45,291 nt of DNA, taken from the NCBI GenBank assembly GCA_964463245.1, contig CAYXBU010000011.1:1-45291 (forward strand), written 5' to 3'. Position 1 is the stretch's first letter. Each line of letters starts with the position of its first letter. Below are positions 25,836-33,918 of this stretch, piece after piece. This DNA is from CAMEON01 sp964463245 (GTDB taxonomy: Bacteria > Bacillota > Clostridia > Oscillospirales > CAG-272). A program made the translations under genes and the position numbers. The notes under the pieces were generated by a model. It was not told the origin of the DNA. It made no database searches and saw only the letters and a list, made by a program, of their open reading frames with translations.

Positions 25836-25864
25836 GCCGTCCCGCAGGCTCCCTGCGGGATGGC
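25836..25864 (+). promoter_or_regulatory. Strong intergenic hairpin in the Gld-like operon
   Basis: GCCGTCCCGCAGG-CTC-CCTGCGGGATGGC forms a 13-bp stem (one G-U). No T-run follows (TCAAAGAAAGG). It lies in the 91-bp spacer before the DUF4340-like gene, about 5 bp before its ribosome site, and may set the stoichiometry or stability of the mRNA. Confidence 0.6.
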
Positions 25865-25884
25865 TCAAAGAAAGGAACAAGCGC

Positions 25885-28422
25885 ATGAATGACGAGCGCA
25901 TGAATGACACACAGGATATGGACATACAGGAAGTACGGCTGACCTTTGACCCCGGCAAGGGCGGATCGGTCGGCCTCCGCGCCGTGACCGCCATCTGCGG
26001 GGATCGCGTGGGCGCACTGCCTACCCCCACCAAACGGGGTCACCGCTTCCTCGGCTGGTACACCGTTCCGAACGGCACGTCGGGCGGCAAGTGCATCACC
26101 TCCTCCGCTGTCCTGGGGGAAGGGTCGCCGTCTGCCATGACCCTGTATGCCCACTGGGAGAAGGAAAAGGGCAAGAGCTCTTCCCTCTTGAAGCAGAAAA
26201 AGGCCATCGTCGCCCTGCTGGTCGCGGTCGCCCTGCTGGTCGGCGGGCTGGTCGTGACCAACTATGTGATCTCGATATACCGCTACGAGGACGTGGACGG
26301 CACCGTCTATACCATCAAGAAAAAGGGCGGCGAGTACGGTCTCTACCACAAGAACGGCTCGCAGTGTGACAGGAATGATGACGGCTACTACCTGACCTCC
26401 TCCGGCACCCAGCTCTCCATTGACAAGGAGGACGGCTCCTACGCCATCTATGCCGTGGTGGACACCGAGGGCACCGAGATGGTCGGCGTCTCCCAGCGCG
26501 TGCTGGCCTTCAAGCAGTTGACCTACGACAAGTCCTCCACCAATGACATGACCCGCGTCATCAAGAGCATCGAGATCCACAACCAGAACGGCCTTGTGGA
26601 TCTGTATCGGATGGAGGATTGGGCATACTACACCCCCACGGGCAGTGCGAACAACTACTATGTCGTCCGCGGGCATGAGACTCTGTCCCTCTCGCAGGAG
26701 CTGTTCGCCCAGCTGGCCAGCGGGTGTGGCTACACCATCTCCATGCAACGGCTGGAGAATCCGGTGCGGCTGCCCGACGGCAGCATCGACTTCGCCGAGT
26801 ACGGGCTGGCTCCCGAGCAGCGAGTCAAGACCGACGAGAACGGCGACCCCGTGAAGGACGAGCAGGGGAACGAGGTCATGTATGACTACACCCCCACTTG
26901 GTATACCATCAAGACCATACAACCGGATGCCGCCACGGGGCTGGACAGCTACACCATGACCATCGGAGACGAGATCGTCTCGGGAGCCGGCTACTATGCC
27001 CGCTATGAGGGTCGGGACACCATCTATATTCTGGGTTCCACCAACCTCGGCGTGGCTCTTCAGCCTGTCGAGTCCCTCTTGACCCCCATGATCGTGTACC
27101 CCATGACCACGAACAGCTACTTCAATGTAGAGAACTTCGTCCTGCGTACCGACATCGACCATGATCGCCTGGCTCTGCACATGGCGGCCGAGCTGGCCGG
27201 TCTGCTGGAGGACTCCCGTCTGGATATGAGTGCCGACGTGGAGACCCTGCCGGAGGATCTCAAGCAGGCTCTGTCGGAGGCCATTGCCGAGATCGAGCGA
27301 CTGACTGAGACCGAGGGCAAGTCCGACGAGCAGATCGAGGCCGACACCGCCAGGTGGGTGGAGTTGTACGACCATGCGTGGGACGCCTGCTCCCGTATCG
27401 TGACGGCCTTCACCTACAAGGATCTGTCCCTGCGGGCGAACTCCCTCCTCTCCACCTATCCGTATGTCATGTCCAGCTCCTATATGAACGGGTATATGCC
27501 CAACGCGAACAACATCAGCTCCATGCTCCAGGCCATCCACTCCATGGCCTTCAACGGCGTCAAGGTGCTGGCACCCACCGACGAACAGCTGGATGCCTAC
27601 GGGCTGCTGGATTTTGCCTATGACATTGCCTTCACCTATATCGACGAGGACGGGGAGAAGCATGACAGTCACGCCATATTCAGTGCCAAGACCGAGGACG
27701 GTCTCTACTACGCCTACAGTGACGTGTATGACATGATCGTCGAGCTGGACGAGAGTCAGGCGGCCTTCCTTGCGTGGGAGGACATCGACTGGTACGACAG
27801 AAGCTACTTCCAGTACAACATCGCTCATATCATGGACATCAAGTTGGAAGGGACTGCCATTTCGGCGCTGGGAGATAAGTACCTGAAGGACGGCTCCATC
27901 CTGCTCCGATTTGACAACTCCGCCTCCCCGAACCCCGAGGGCTCCGAGACCATCAGTTCGGAGAACCTGATCACCTATATCAACGGCGAGACCATGACCT
28001 ACCCCATGGACATCGTCCGCACGACCGGCCGCGTGGAGACCATGACCGGTGTCCAGAATGCCCGCTACTTTGTCCAGTCCCTCCTGACCGCCTCCATCGA
28101 GGGGGAGGCCGAGCTGACCGAGCAGGAGATGGCCGACCTGCGAACAACCGACGACAAGGATTGCTTCTTGAAGTTCACCGTGAATCTGGACGACGGACAG
28201 GGCAAGGTGAACAGTGAGTCCCACCTGGTCTACCGCTTCTATCGGATCAGCGAGCGCAAGTGCTATATGACCGTGGAGGTACTCGCCTCGCGGGATTCCA
28301 CCTCCTCCCCCACCCGTGCTCAGGGACGCTTCTATGTCCTGCGTTCCTTCTGCGACAAGCTGGCGGCAGACGCTCAGCGACTGCAGGATCGCGTTCAGGT
28401 GTACCCCGATTCCAAGAATTGA
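25885..28422 (+). CDS. DUF4340-like membrane protein with an N-terminal InlB-type repeat
   Basis: An 845-residue protein and the last member of the Gld-like set. Residues 17-92 (VRLTFDPGKGG ... RGHRFLGWYT ... MTLYAHWEKE) match the InlB B-repeat/Flg_new pattern, with the FDPGKGG, GHRFLGWY and LYAHW landmarks. A lysine-rich stretch and a helix at about 107-128 follow, then a very large outer region (DVDGTVYTIKKKGGEYGLY; LGSTNLGVALQPVESLLTPMIVYPM) of the type annotated DUF4340 next to GldG genes. By the positive-inside rule the InlB-type repeat would be cytoplasmic, which is unusual. No C-terminal helix is seen. def follows 18 bp after the stop. Confidence 0.7.
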   Translation: MNDERMNDTQDMDIQEVRLTFDPGKGGSVGLRAVTAICGDRVGALPTPTKRGHRFLGWYTVPNGTSGGKCITSSAVLGEGSPSAMTLYAHWEKEKGKSSSLLKQKKAIVALLVAVALLVGGLVVTNYVISIYRYEDVDGTVYTIKKKGGEYGLYHKNGSQCDRNDDGYYLTSSGTQLSIDKEDGSYAIYAVVDTEGTEMVGVSQRVLAFKQLTYDKSSTNDMTRVIKSIEIHNQNGLVDLYRMEDWAYYTPTGSANNYYVVRGHETLSLSQELFAQLASGCGYTISMQRLENPVRLPDGSIDFAEYGLAPEQRVKTDENGDPVKDEQGNEVMYDYTPTWYTIKTIQPDAATGLDSYTMTIGDEIVSGAGYYARYEGRDTIYILGSTNLGVALQPVESLLTPMIVYPMTTNSYFNVENFVLRTDIDHDRLALHMAAELAGLLEDSRLDMSADVETLPEDLKQALSEAIAEIERLTETEGKSDEQIEADTARWVELYDHAWDACSRIVTAFTYKDLSLRANSLLSTYPYVMSSSYMNGYMPNANNISSMLQAIHSMAFNGVKVLAPTDEQLDAYGLLDFAYDIAFTYIDEDGEKHDSHAIFSAKTEDGLYYAYSDVYDMIVELDESQAAFLAWEDIDWYDRSYFQYNIAHIMDIKLEGTAISALGDKYLKDGSILLRFDNSASPNPEGSETISSENLITYINGETMTYPMDIVRTTGRVETMTGVQNARYFVQSLLTASIEGEAELTEQEMADLRTTDDKDCFLKFTVNLDDGQGKVNSESHLVYRFYRISERKCYMTVEVLASRDSTSSPTRAQGRFYVLRSFCDKLAADAQRLQDRVQVYPDSKN

Positions 28423-28440
28423 TCAAAAGGAGATATGCTC

Positions 28441-28890
28441 ATGGCAAAATTAAAGATACGCGAGCTGGGTGATGACGTACTGCGTAAGGTATGCCGTCCG
28501 GTTCCGGAGATCACGCCCCGGGTACTGCGGCTCTTAGATGATATGCTGGAGACCATGCGCCACGCCAACGGGGTCGGCTTAGCCGCCCCGCAGGTCGGCA
28601 TCCTGCGGCGGATCGCGGTGGTGGAGGTGGAGCCGGGAGAGATCTACGAGCTGATCAACCCCCGGATCATCGCCTCCTCGGGCGACCAAGAGGGAGAGGA
28701 GGGCTGTCTGTCCATCCCCGGTCGCTGGGGGGTGGCTCACCGCCCCATGCACGTCACGGTGGAGTGTCAGAACCGCAAGGGGGAGACCGTGACCTACAAC
28801 GGTCACGGCCTGCTGGCGCGCGCCTTCTGCCATGAGATCGACCATCTGGACGGCAAGCTGTTCATCGACATTGCCAAAATGGAGGAGTAA
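28441..28890 (+). CDS. def: Peptide deformylase
   Basis: Removes the N-formyl group from new proteins, using Fe or Zn. The 149-residue protein has all three motifs: GVGLAAPQVG, EGCLSIPG (metal-ligand Cys) and HEIDHLDG (HExxH: two His ligands and catalytic Glu). The ATG at 28441 follows AAAGGAG at 8 nt; the ATG at 28435 lies too close. With fmt 8 bp downstream, it forms the usual def-fmt pair. It is only 18 bp from the DUF4340-like gene, so transcripts from the Gld-like operon may run into it. Confidence 0.96.
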   Translation: MAKLKIRELGDDVLRKVCRPVPEITPRVLRLLDDMLETMRHANGVGLAAPQVGILRRIAVVEVEPGEIYELINPRIIASSGDQEGEEGCLSIPGRWGVAHRPMHVTVECQNRKGETVTYNGHGLLARAFCHEIDHLDGKLFIDIAKMEE

Positions 28891-28898
28891 GGGCGGCT

Positions 28899-29843
28899 AT
28901 GCGGATACTGTTCATGGGCACCCCGGATTTCGCGGTGCCGACCCTGCGCGCCCTCTATGAGTCGGGAGAGGAGATCATCGGCGTCGTGACCCAGCCCGAC
29001 AAACCGCGCGGGCGCGGCTATGTCATGACTCCGCCCCCCGTCAAGGTCTACGCCGAGGAGCAAGGTCTGCCGGTCTTCCAGCCGCAGACCCTGCGGGACG
29101 GCTCCTTTGACGGAACCCTGACCGAACTGGCACCCGAGCTGATCGTGGTGGTAGCCTACGGCAAGCTGTTACCGAAGACCGTACTGGAAGCACCGCCCTG
29201 CGGCTGTATCAACGTCCACGGCTCCCTGCTCCCCGCCCTGCGGGGTGCGGCACCCATGCAACGGGCGATCATCGACGGGCTGGACGTGACCGGCGTGACC
29301 ACCATGTACATGGCCGAGGGCATGGACACGGGGGATATGCTCCTCCGCACCGAGGTGCCCATCACCGAGGAGGACGACTTCGGAACCATCCACGACAAGA
29401 TGGCGGCGGCAGGCGCGGCTCTGCTGTTGGATACCGTCGCCGCGCTCAAGGACGGAAGCCTTCGCCGCATCCCGCAGGATGACACGCTGGCTACCCATGC
29501 CGCCAAGATCGAGAAGGCCGACTGTCTGCTGGATTTCGACCGCCCGGTCAAGGCCGTGTTCGACCGCGTGCGCGGGCTGTCCCCCGCTCCATTGGCCTTT
29601 ACCCATACCCCGGACGGCAAGCTGCTCAAGGTCGTGTCTGCCCGTCGCGGGAGCACCACCCCGCCCGACTGCCCGCCCGGGAGCGTCCTGTCGCTGGACG
29701 GTTCGAGCGACGGCGGCATCGAGGTCGCCTGCGCCGACGGGTCGCTGTGGCTGACCCGCGTCGTGCCGGAGGGAAAGTCCGCCATGGCGGCGGCAGATTA
29801 CCTGCGCGGCCGACGGCTGACCGTAGGGGACATATTGAAATAA
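28899..29843 (+). CDS. fmt: Methionyl-tRNA formyltransferase
   Basis: Formylates initiator Met-tRNA using 10-formyl-tetrahydrofolate. The 314-residue protein starts MRILFMGTPDFAVPTLRAL. The active-site region has CGCINVHGSLLPALRGAAPMQRAIIDG, containing the Asn-His pair and the SLLP loop, and GVTTMYMAEGMDTGDML with the catalytic Asp. The C-terminal OB-like domain (about 205-314) includes VRGLSPAPLAFTH. It follows def by 8 bp. A hairpin at 29861-29897 separates it from the next gene. Confidence 0.96.
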   Translation: MRILFMGTPDFAVPTLRALYESGEEIIGVVTQPDKPRGRGYVMTPPPVKVYAEEQGLPVFQPQTLRDGSFDGTLTELAPELIVVVAYGKLLPKTVLEAPPCGCINVHGSLLPALRGAAPMQRAIIDGLDVTGVTTMYMAEGMDTGDMLLRTEVPITEEDDFGTIHDKMAAAGAALLLDTVAALKDGSLRRIPQDDTLATHAAKIEKADCLLDFDRPVKAVFDRVRGLSPAPLAFTHTPDGKLLKVVSARRGSTTPPDCPPGSVLSLDGSSDGGIEVACADGSLWLTRVVPEGKSAMAAADYLRGRRLTVGDILK

Positions 29844-29860
29844 TAGAAGATGGTTGACGG

Positions 29861-29897
29861 CGGGGGAAGGCTTTTCGGAAGAAAAGGTGTTCCCCCG
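29861..29897 (+). promoter_or_regulatory. Hairpin between fmt and the zinc protease gene
   Basis: CGGGGGAA-GG-CTTTTC-GGAA-GAAAAG-GTG-TTCCCCCG forms two stacked stems (6 and 8 bp) around a small internal loop. No T-run follows. Its GGGGAA and TTCCCC ends resemble those of the R1 elements, so it may be an R1 relic. Confidence 0.45.
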
Positions 29898-29923
29898 TTC
29901 GGAGAAATAAGGAGAAAACGTTT

Positions 29924-30652
29924 ATGCTATGGGGACTTTTCTGGGGAGACTGGACACTGCTGGTGCTCATCCCCGCCATGATCTTTGCCTTTTGGGCACA
30001 AATTCGAGTCAAGACCACCTTTGAGCGTTACAGTCGGGTCAACAATCGGCGCGGGCTGACCGCCGCCGAGGTCGCGCGGCAGATCCTGGATGCGAACGGT
30101 CTGCGCCACATCCCGGTACAACGGGTCGCGGGCGACCTGACCGACCACTATGACCCGAAAAGTGGGGTCATTCGCCTGTCGGACAGCGTGTACAACTCGA
30201 CCTCGGTCGCCGCCATCGGCGTGGCGGCGCACGAGGTGGGTCACGCCTGCCAGCACGCCGAGGGCTATGTGCCCTTGAAACTGCGAAACGCCATCATCCC
30301 CACCACCCGCATCGGCTCCATGCTGTCCACACCCATCTTCTTCTTGGGGCTCCTGTTCGCGGGCTTGGCCGAGACCGGCACCATGATCGGCGACATCTTC
30401 ATGCTGTCCGGCATCCTGCTGTTCTCGCTGTCCACCCTGTTCCAGCTCCTGACCCTGCCCACTGAGTTCAACGCCTCGGCACGCGCCATGCATACGCTGG
30501 AGAGTCGCGGCACGCTGGTCGGCGATGAGCTGGTGGGGGCACGCAAGACCCTCAGCGCGGCGGCCATGACCTATGTGGCAGCTCTGGCCTCCTCGCTGGC
30601 CTCCCTCCTGCGGCTGCTGCTCATCTTCAGCGGCTCCCGTCGGAGAGACTGA
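29924..30652 (+). CDS. Zinc metallopeptidase, YugP family membrane protein
   Basis: A 242-residue membrane protein with an N-terminal helix (LWGLFWGDWTLLVLIPAMIFAFWA). The motif AAHEVGHACQHAEG contains HExxH, the zinc ligands and catalytic Glu. Two or three hydrophobic segments follow (STPIFFLGLLFAGLAE, FMLSGILLFSLSTLFQLLTLP) and a basic C-terminus. It belongs to the neutral zinc metallopeptidase family of B. subtilis YugP, whose substrate is unknown. In Clostridia it often sits between fmt and rsmB, as here. AAGGAG precedes the ATG. Confidence 0.9.
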   Translation: MLWGLFWGDWTLLVLIPAMIFAFWAQIRVKTTFERYSRVNNRRGLTAAEVARQILDANGLRHIPVQRVAGDLTDHYDPKSGVIRLSDSVYNSTSVAAIGVAAHEVGHACQHAEGYVPLKLRNAIIPTTRIGSMLSTPIFFLGLLFAGLAETGTMIGDIFMLSGILLFSLSTLFQLLTLPTEFNASARAMHTLESRGTLVGDELVGARKTLSAAAMTYVAALASSLASLLRLLLIFSGSRRRD

Positions 30653-30657
30653 CCGCC

Positions 30658-32067
30658 ATGAAGCAGGATCAAAACCGACCCGCCGCCTCCCCGCGCCGCC
30701 TTGCCGCCGAGACCTTGTCCGGCATGGCGCGAGGTCGCTACGGCAACCTCTCGATCGACGCCGTCCTGCGTCGCTCCCCTCTGGAGGGGGCGGATCGGGG
30801 GCTGTATACCGCCTTGGTGTTCGGCGTGACCGAGCGACAGACCACATTGGATTTCCTGATCGAACAGTTCTCCTCCCGCCCGCTGACCGAGCTGGAGGAG
30901 TCTGTCCTGCTCGCCCTGCGGCTGGGGCTGTACCAGCTGATCTGGATGGATCGCGTACCGGATCACGCCGCCGTAGCCGAGACCGTCTCGCTGGTGCCCC
31001 GACGGGTCAGCGGGTTCGTCAACGCCGTCCTGCGGAGCTACCTGCGCTTTGAAGGCTCCTTCCTCGAGGGACGGGAGAACACCCTGACCACGCCGGAGCA
31101 GTGGCAGGCTCGTTTCCCGCGCTTAGCCGACGACCGCCGCCGCGCGGTCTCGGTCGCCTACGGAATGCCGCTCCCCATGTGCGACCTGCTGACCTCCGCG
31201 CTGGGCGAGAAGCCCGCCGAGGGGGTCATGGCGGGCTTTTGCCACCGCCCCCCACTGACCCTGCGGGTCGATCCCCTCTGCACCTCGACAGACGCCCTCG
31301 CGGCGGCTCTGGCGGCGGCGGGGGTCTCCTCTCGCCCGGGTCACTACGGCGGGGACACCCTTTTGATCGAGGCAGCGGGCGGCTCCCCCACGGCTCTGCC
31401 CGGCTTTGAGGAGGGTCATTTCTTCGTGCAGGACGAGGCCTCCGGGCTGTGCGTTCGTGCGCTGGATGCCCGCCCCGGGGACACGGTGGTGGATGTATGC
31501 ACCTGCCCCGGCTCCAAGGCCTTCGGCGCGGCTCTGTCCATGCAGGATCGGGGGCGGGTCTATGCCTTCGATCTGCACGAGTCCAAGCTGTCGCTGGTGC
31601 GCTCGGGTGCGGAGCGGCTGGGGCTGACCTGCCTGACCACCGCCGGGCGGGATGCCCGCGACCCCGACCCGACCTTAGCAGGGCAGGCCGACCGTGTGCT
31701 GTGTGATGTTCCCTGCTCCGGGCTGGGGGTCATGGCCAAGAAGCCGGAGATCCGCCACAAGGACATGACCGAGTCGGCGCGACTGCCGCGCATCCAGCGG
31801 GATATTCTGGCGGCCTCGGCGAGCTATGTCAAGCCGGGCGGCCTGCTGGTCTACTCCACCTGCACCCTGCTCCCCGCCGAGAATCAGGAAGTCCTGTCGG
31901 CTTTTCTGGAGAGCCACCCCGACTTTGAACCCTGCGATTTTGCATTTTCCTCCCATGACCCCGCCTATCCCGACATTCGCTCGGAGGGCGGCTGTGTGAC
32001 CCTGTATCCCGATATTCACGGGACGGACGGATTCTTCATTGCCCGTATGAGAAAAAAGGAGACCTGA
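30658..32067 (+). CDS. rsmB: 16S rRNA m5C967 methyltransferase
   Basis: Methylates C967 of 16S rRNA from SAM. The N-terminal NusB-like RNA-binding domain has RRLAAETLSGMARGRYGNLSIDAVLRR and VNAVLRSYLR (about 1-140). The SAM domain has FVQDEASGLCVRALDARPGDTVVDVCTCPGSKAFGAA, then CDVPCSGLGVMAKKPEIR (motif IV PC) and YSTCTLLPAENQEV (motif VI TC, catalytic Cys). The 469-residue length fits the family. The SAM loop reads CTCPGSKA where many members have CAAPGGKT, a mild deviation. It follows the zinc protease by 5 bp and precedes rlmN by 4 bp. Confidence 0.94.
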   Translation: MKQDQNRPAASPRRLAAETLSGMARGRYGNLSIDAVLRRSPLEGADRGLYTALVFGVTERQTTLDFLIEQFSSRPLTELEESVLLALRLGLYQLIWMDRVPDHAAVAETVSLVPRRVSGFVNAVLRSYLRFEGSFLEGRENTLTTPEQWQARFPRLADDRRRAVSVAYGMPLPMCDLLTSALGEKPAEGVMAGFCHRPPLTLRVDPLCTSTDALAAALAAAGVSSRPGHYGGDTLLIEAAGGSPTALPGFEEGHFFVQDEASGLCVRALDARPGDTVVDVCTCPGSKAFGAALSMQDRGRVYAFDLHESKLSLVRSGAERLGLTCLTTAGRDARDPDPTLAGQADRVLCDVPCSGLGVMAKKPEIRHKDMTESARLPRIQRDILAASASYVKPGGLLVYSTCTLLPAENQEVLSAFLESHPDFEPCDFAFSSHDPAYPDIRSEGGCVTLYPDIHGTDGFFIARMRKKET

Positions 32068-32071
32068 CGGT

Positions 32072-33148
32072 ATGACAGACCTGTTATCCCTCCTCCCGGA
32101 GGAGCTGGAAGCCCTTTTCGTCGGCCTTGGTGAGCCGAAATACCGCGCGCGGCAGATGTTCCCGCAGCTGCATCGGGGGCTGTCCCCCGCCGAGATGACC
32201 AATATCGGCAAGACCACCCGCGAGAAGCTGGCCGGGACGGCAAGTTACCACCTGCCGCGGGTGCGGCGCAAGCTGTGCAGTCAGCTGGACGAGACCGTCA
32301 AGTACCTCTTTGAGCTGTCCGACGGCAACTGCGTGGAGTCGGTGGTCATGACCTACGAGCACGGCCACACCATCTGCATCTCCTCGCAGGTGGGCTGTCG
32401 CATGGGCTGTCGGTTCTGCGCCTCCACCATCGGCGGTAAGGTGCGGGATCTGCTCCCCGGGGAGCTGTTGGGGCAGGTCATCGCGGCGCAACGCGACCTG
32501 GGGGAGCGCATCTCCAACATCGTCATGATGGGCATCGGCGAGCCGCTGGACAACTACGACAACGTGGTCAAGTTCCTCCGTCTTGTCTCCCACCCCGACG
32601 GATTGAACATCGGCCTGCGGCACATCTCCCTTTCGACCTGCGGGGTGGTGCCGGGCATCCTGAAGCTGTCCGAGCTGGATATGCCCATCACCCTCTCCAT
32701 CTCCCTCCACGCCCCCGACGACGAGACCCGCTCCTCCATCATGCCGGTCAACAACCGCTGGGGAGTCGAGGAGCTTTTGGGTGCTTGCAAGGCCTACTAC
32801 GACCGCACCGGGCGGCGTATCTCCTTTGAATATACTCTCATCGCGGGCAAGAACGACTCCACTGCCAACGCGCGGAAGCTGGCTGACCTGCTCAACCGAC
32901 ACCTGCGCTCCCGTACCGAGACCATGCCCATCCATGTCAACCTCATCCCGGTCAACGAGGTCGCCGAGACCGGCTTTACCCGCGCCGGGGAGGCCGCCGT
33001 CCGCGCCTTCGCCCGTACCCTGGAGACACGCGGCATCCGCGCTACGGTTCGCCGCCGCCTCGGCTCGGATATCAACGCCTCCTGCGGCCAGCTCAGGCGA
33101 GCCGAGAGCGGGGGGAGCGAGGGGACACGAGGGGGAGAAACTTCTTAA
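32072..33148 (+). CDS. rlmN: 23S rRNA A2503 / tRNA A37 C2-methyltransferase
   Basis: A radical SAM enzyme that methylates C2 of A2503 in 23S rRNA and A37 of some tRNAs. The 358-residue protein has the cluster motif CRMGCRFC after ICISSQVG, with MMGIGEPLDNYDNV and LSTCGVVPGI, and a conserved C-terminal Cys in GSDINASCGQL. The last 14 or so residues (ESGGSEGTRGGETS) are unlike RlmN and come from the R1 repeat, which starts before the stop. Downstream, the prpC-prkC pair often found after rlmN in Firmicutes is absent. Confidence 0.95.
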   Translation: MTDLLSLLPEELEALFVGLGEPKYRARQMFPQLHRGLSPAEMTNIGKTTREKLAGTASYHLPRVRRKLCSQLDETVKYLFELSDGNCVESVVMTYEHGHTICISSQVGCRMGCRFCASTIGGKVRDLLPGELLGQVIAAQRDLGERISNIVMMGIGEPLDNYDNVVKFLRLVSHPDGLNIGLRHISLSTCGVVPGILKLSELDMPITLSISLHAPDDETRSSIMPVNNRWGVEELLGACKAYYDRTGRRISFEYTLIAGKNDSTANARKLADLLNRHLRSRTETMPIHVNLIPVNEVAETGFTRAGEAAVRAFARTLETRGIRATVRRRLGSDINASCGQLRRAESGGSEGTRGGETS

Positions 33149-33245
33149 AATGAAGTTAGCCCAAGCGTAACCGCTTGGGCATGAAGTTTGCCGCAAGCGT
33201 CAAACTTCATGCCCCTACCCCCACTTCAAGAACTTTCAAAAATTA
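33129..33245 (-). repeat. R1 intergenic element, inverted orientation, overlapping the rlmN end
   Basis: Read from the plus strand: GGGGGAGAAACTTCTT, then the 9-bp hairpin GCCCAAGCG-TAAC-CGCTTGGGC (33159-33180). A second hairpin is ATGAAGTTTG...CAAACTTCAT (33181-33210), then CCCCC-ACTTCAAGAACTTTCAAAAAT. This is the reverse complement of the pattern at 40936-41033, with the central hairpin at the same place but a different sequence. The rlmN stop codon lies inside it. Confidence 0.6.
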
Positions 33246-33339
33246 ACCATGTCCACAGCGGCAGGATCGCGCACTCCCCCATTGCGATCGCAAATTTGAA
33301 AAACGATTTGTGGGTTCAACACATCCCCCAGGAGGTTAT

Positions 33340-33870
33340 ATGTACGCTTTTACATCGCAAGGAAAACGCCGCCGGTTGCACACGCTGGTCGTGACCGACA
33401 TAGCCGCGGCGGTACTGATCTGGACGTCCTCCACGGCGGGCGGCAGCTATGCGTGGGCATTCCAGCTGGCAGGGGTACTGCTGGCGGGGATCGGGGTCTA
33501 CCTGATCACACGGTTCTCGCTCCGCACCTACGCATACGAGCTGGGGACAGGCGACATAACCGATGCAAACGGGGCACCCGTGGTGGATCTGGTCATCACA
33601 CAAATACTGGGGAATAAACGATCTGTTGCGGCGCGGGTGGGTGTGCGGGAGATCGAGACCGCATCGGTGCTGAGCCACGCCGACTTCCGCAAGAAGCGCA
33701 AGCAGCTGTTCGGCGGGGCGACCCTGTTCCGCTGTGACAACGACCCCTTCTCGCCGCTTGCCCTATACCTATATCTTCCCGAGGAAAATGCGCTTCTGGC
33801 CATTCCGCCCGACCCCGGCATGATCGACTACCTCGGGCGGCTGGGGGTCACGGTGGAGCTGTCCCGATAA
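33340..33870 (+). CDS. Small membrane protein of unknown function
   Basis: A 176-residue protein with a basic N-terminus (GKRRR), two closely spaced membrane helices (about 15-34 and 40-58) and a soluble C-terminal domain of about 115 residues (VVDLVITQILGNKRSVAARVGVREIETASVL...). The two-helix plus beta-rich tail layout is like PH-domain-type membrane proteins, but I do not recognise the family. AGGAGG precedes the ATG by 4 nt; GTG at 33310 is in frame but poorly placed. It lies between R1 and the ABC-F gene; the 33246-33339 spacer shows no clear promoter. Confidence 0.7.
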   Translation: MYAFTSQGKRRRLHTLVVTDIAAAVLIWTSSTAGGSYAWAFQLAGVLLAGIGVYLITRFSLRTYAYELGTGDITDANGAPVVDLVITQILGNKRSVAARVGVREIETASVLSHADFRKKRKQLFGGATLFRCDNDPFSPLALYLYLPEENALLAIPPDPGMIDYLGRLGVTVELSR

Positions 33871-33918
33871 GCAATCACCGCTAACCACCGACCACCGACC
33901 AAGAAAGGAATTATCATC

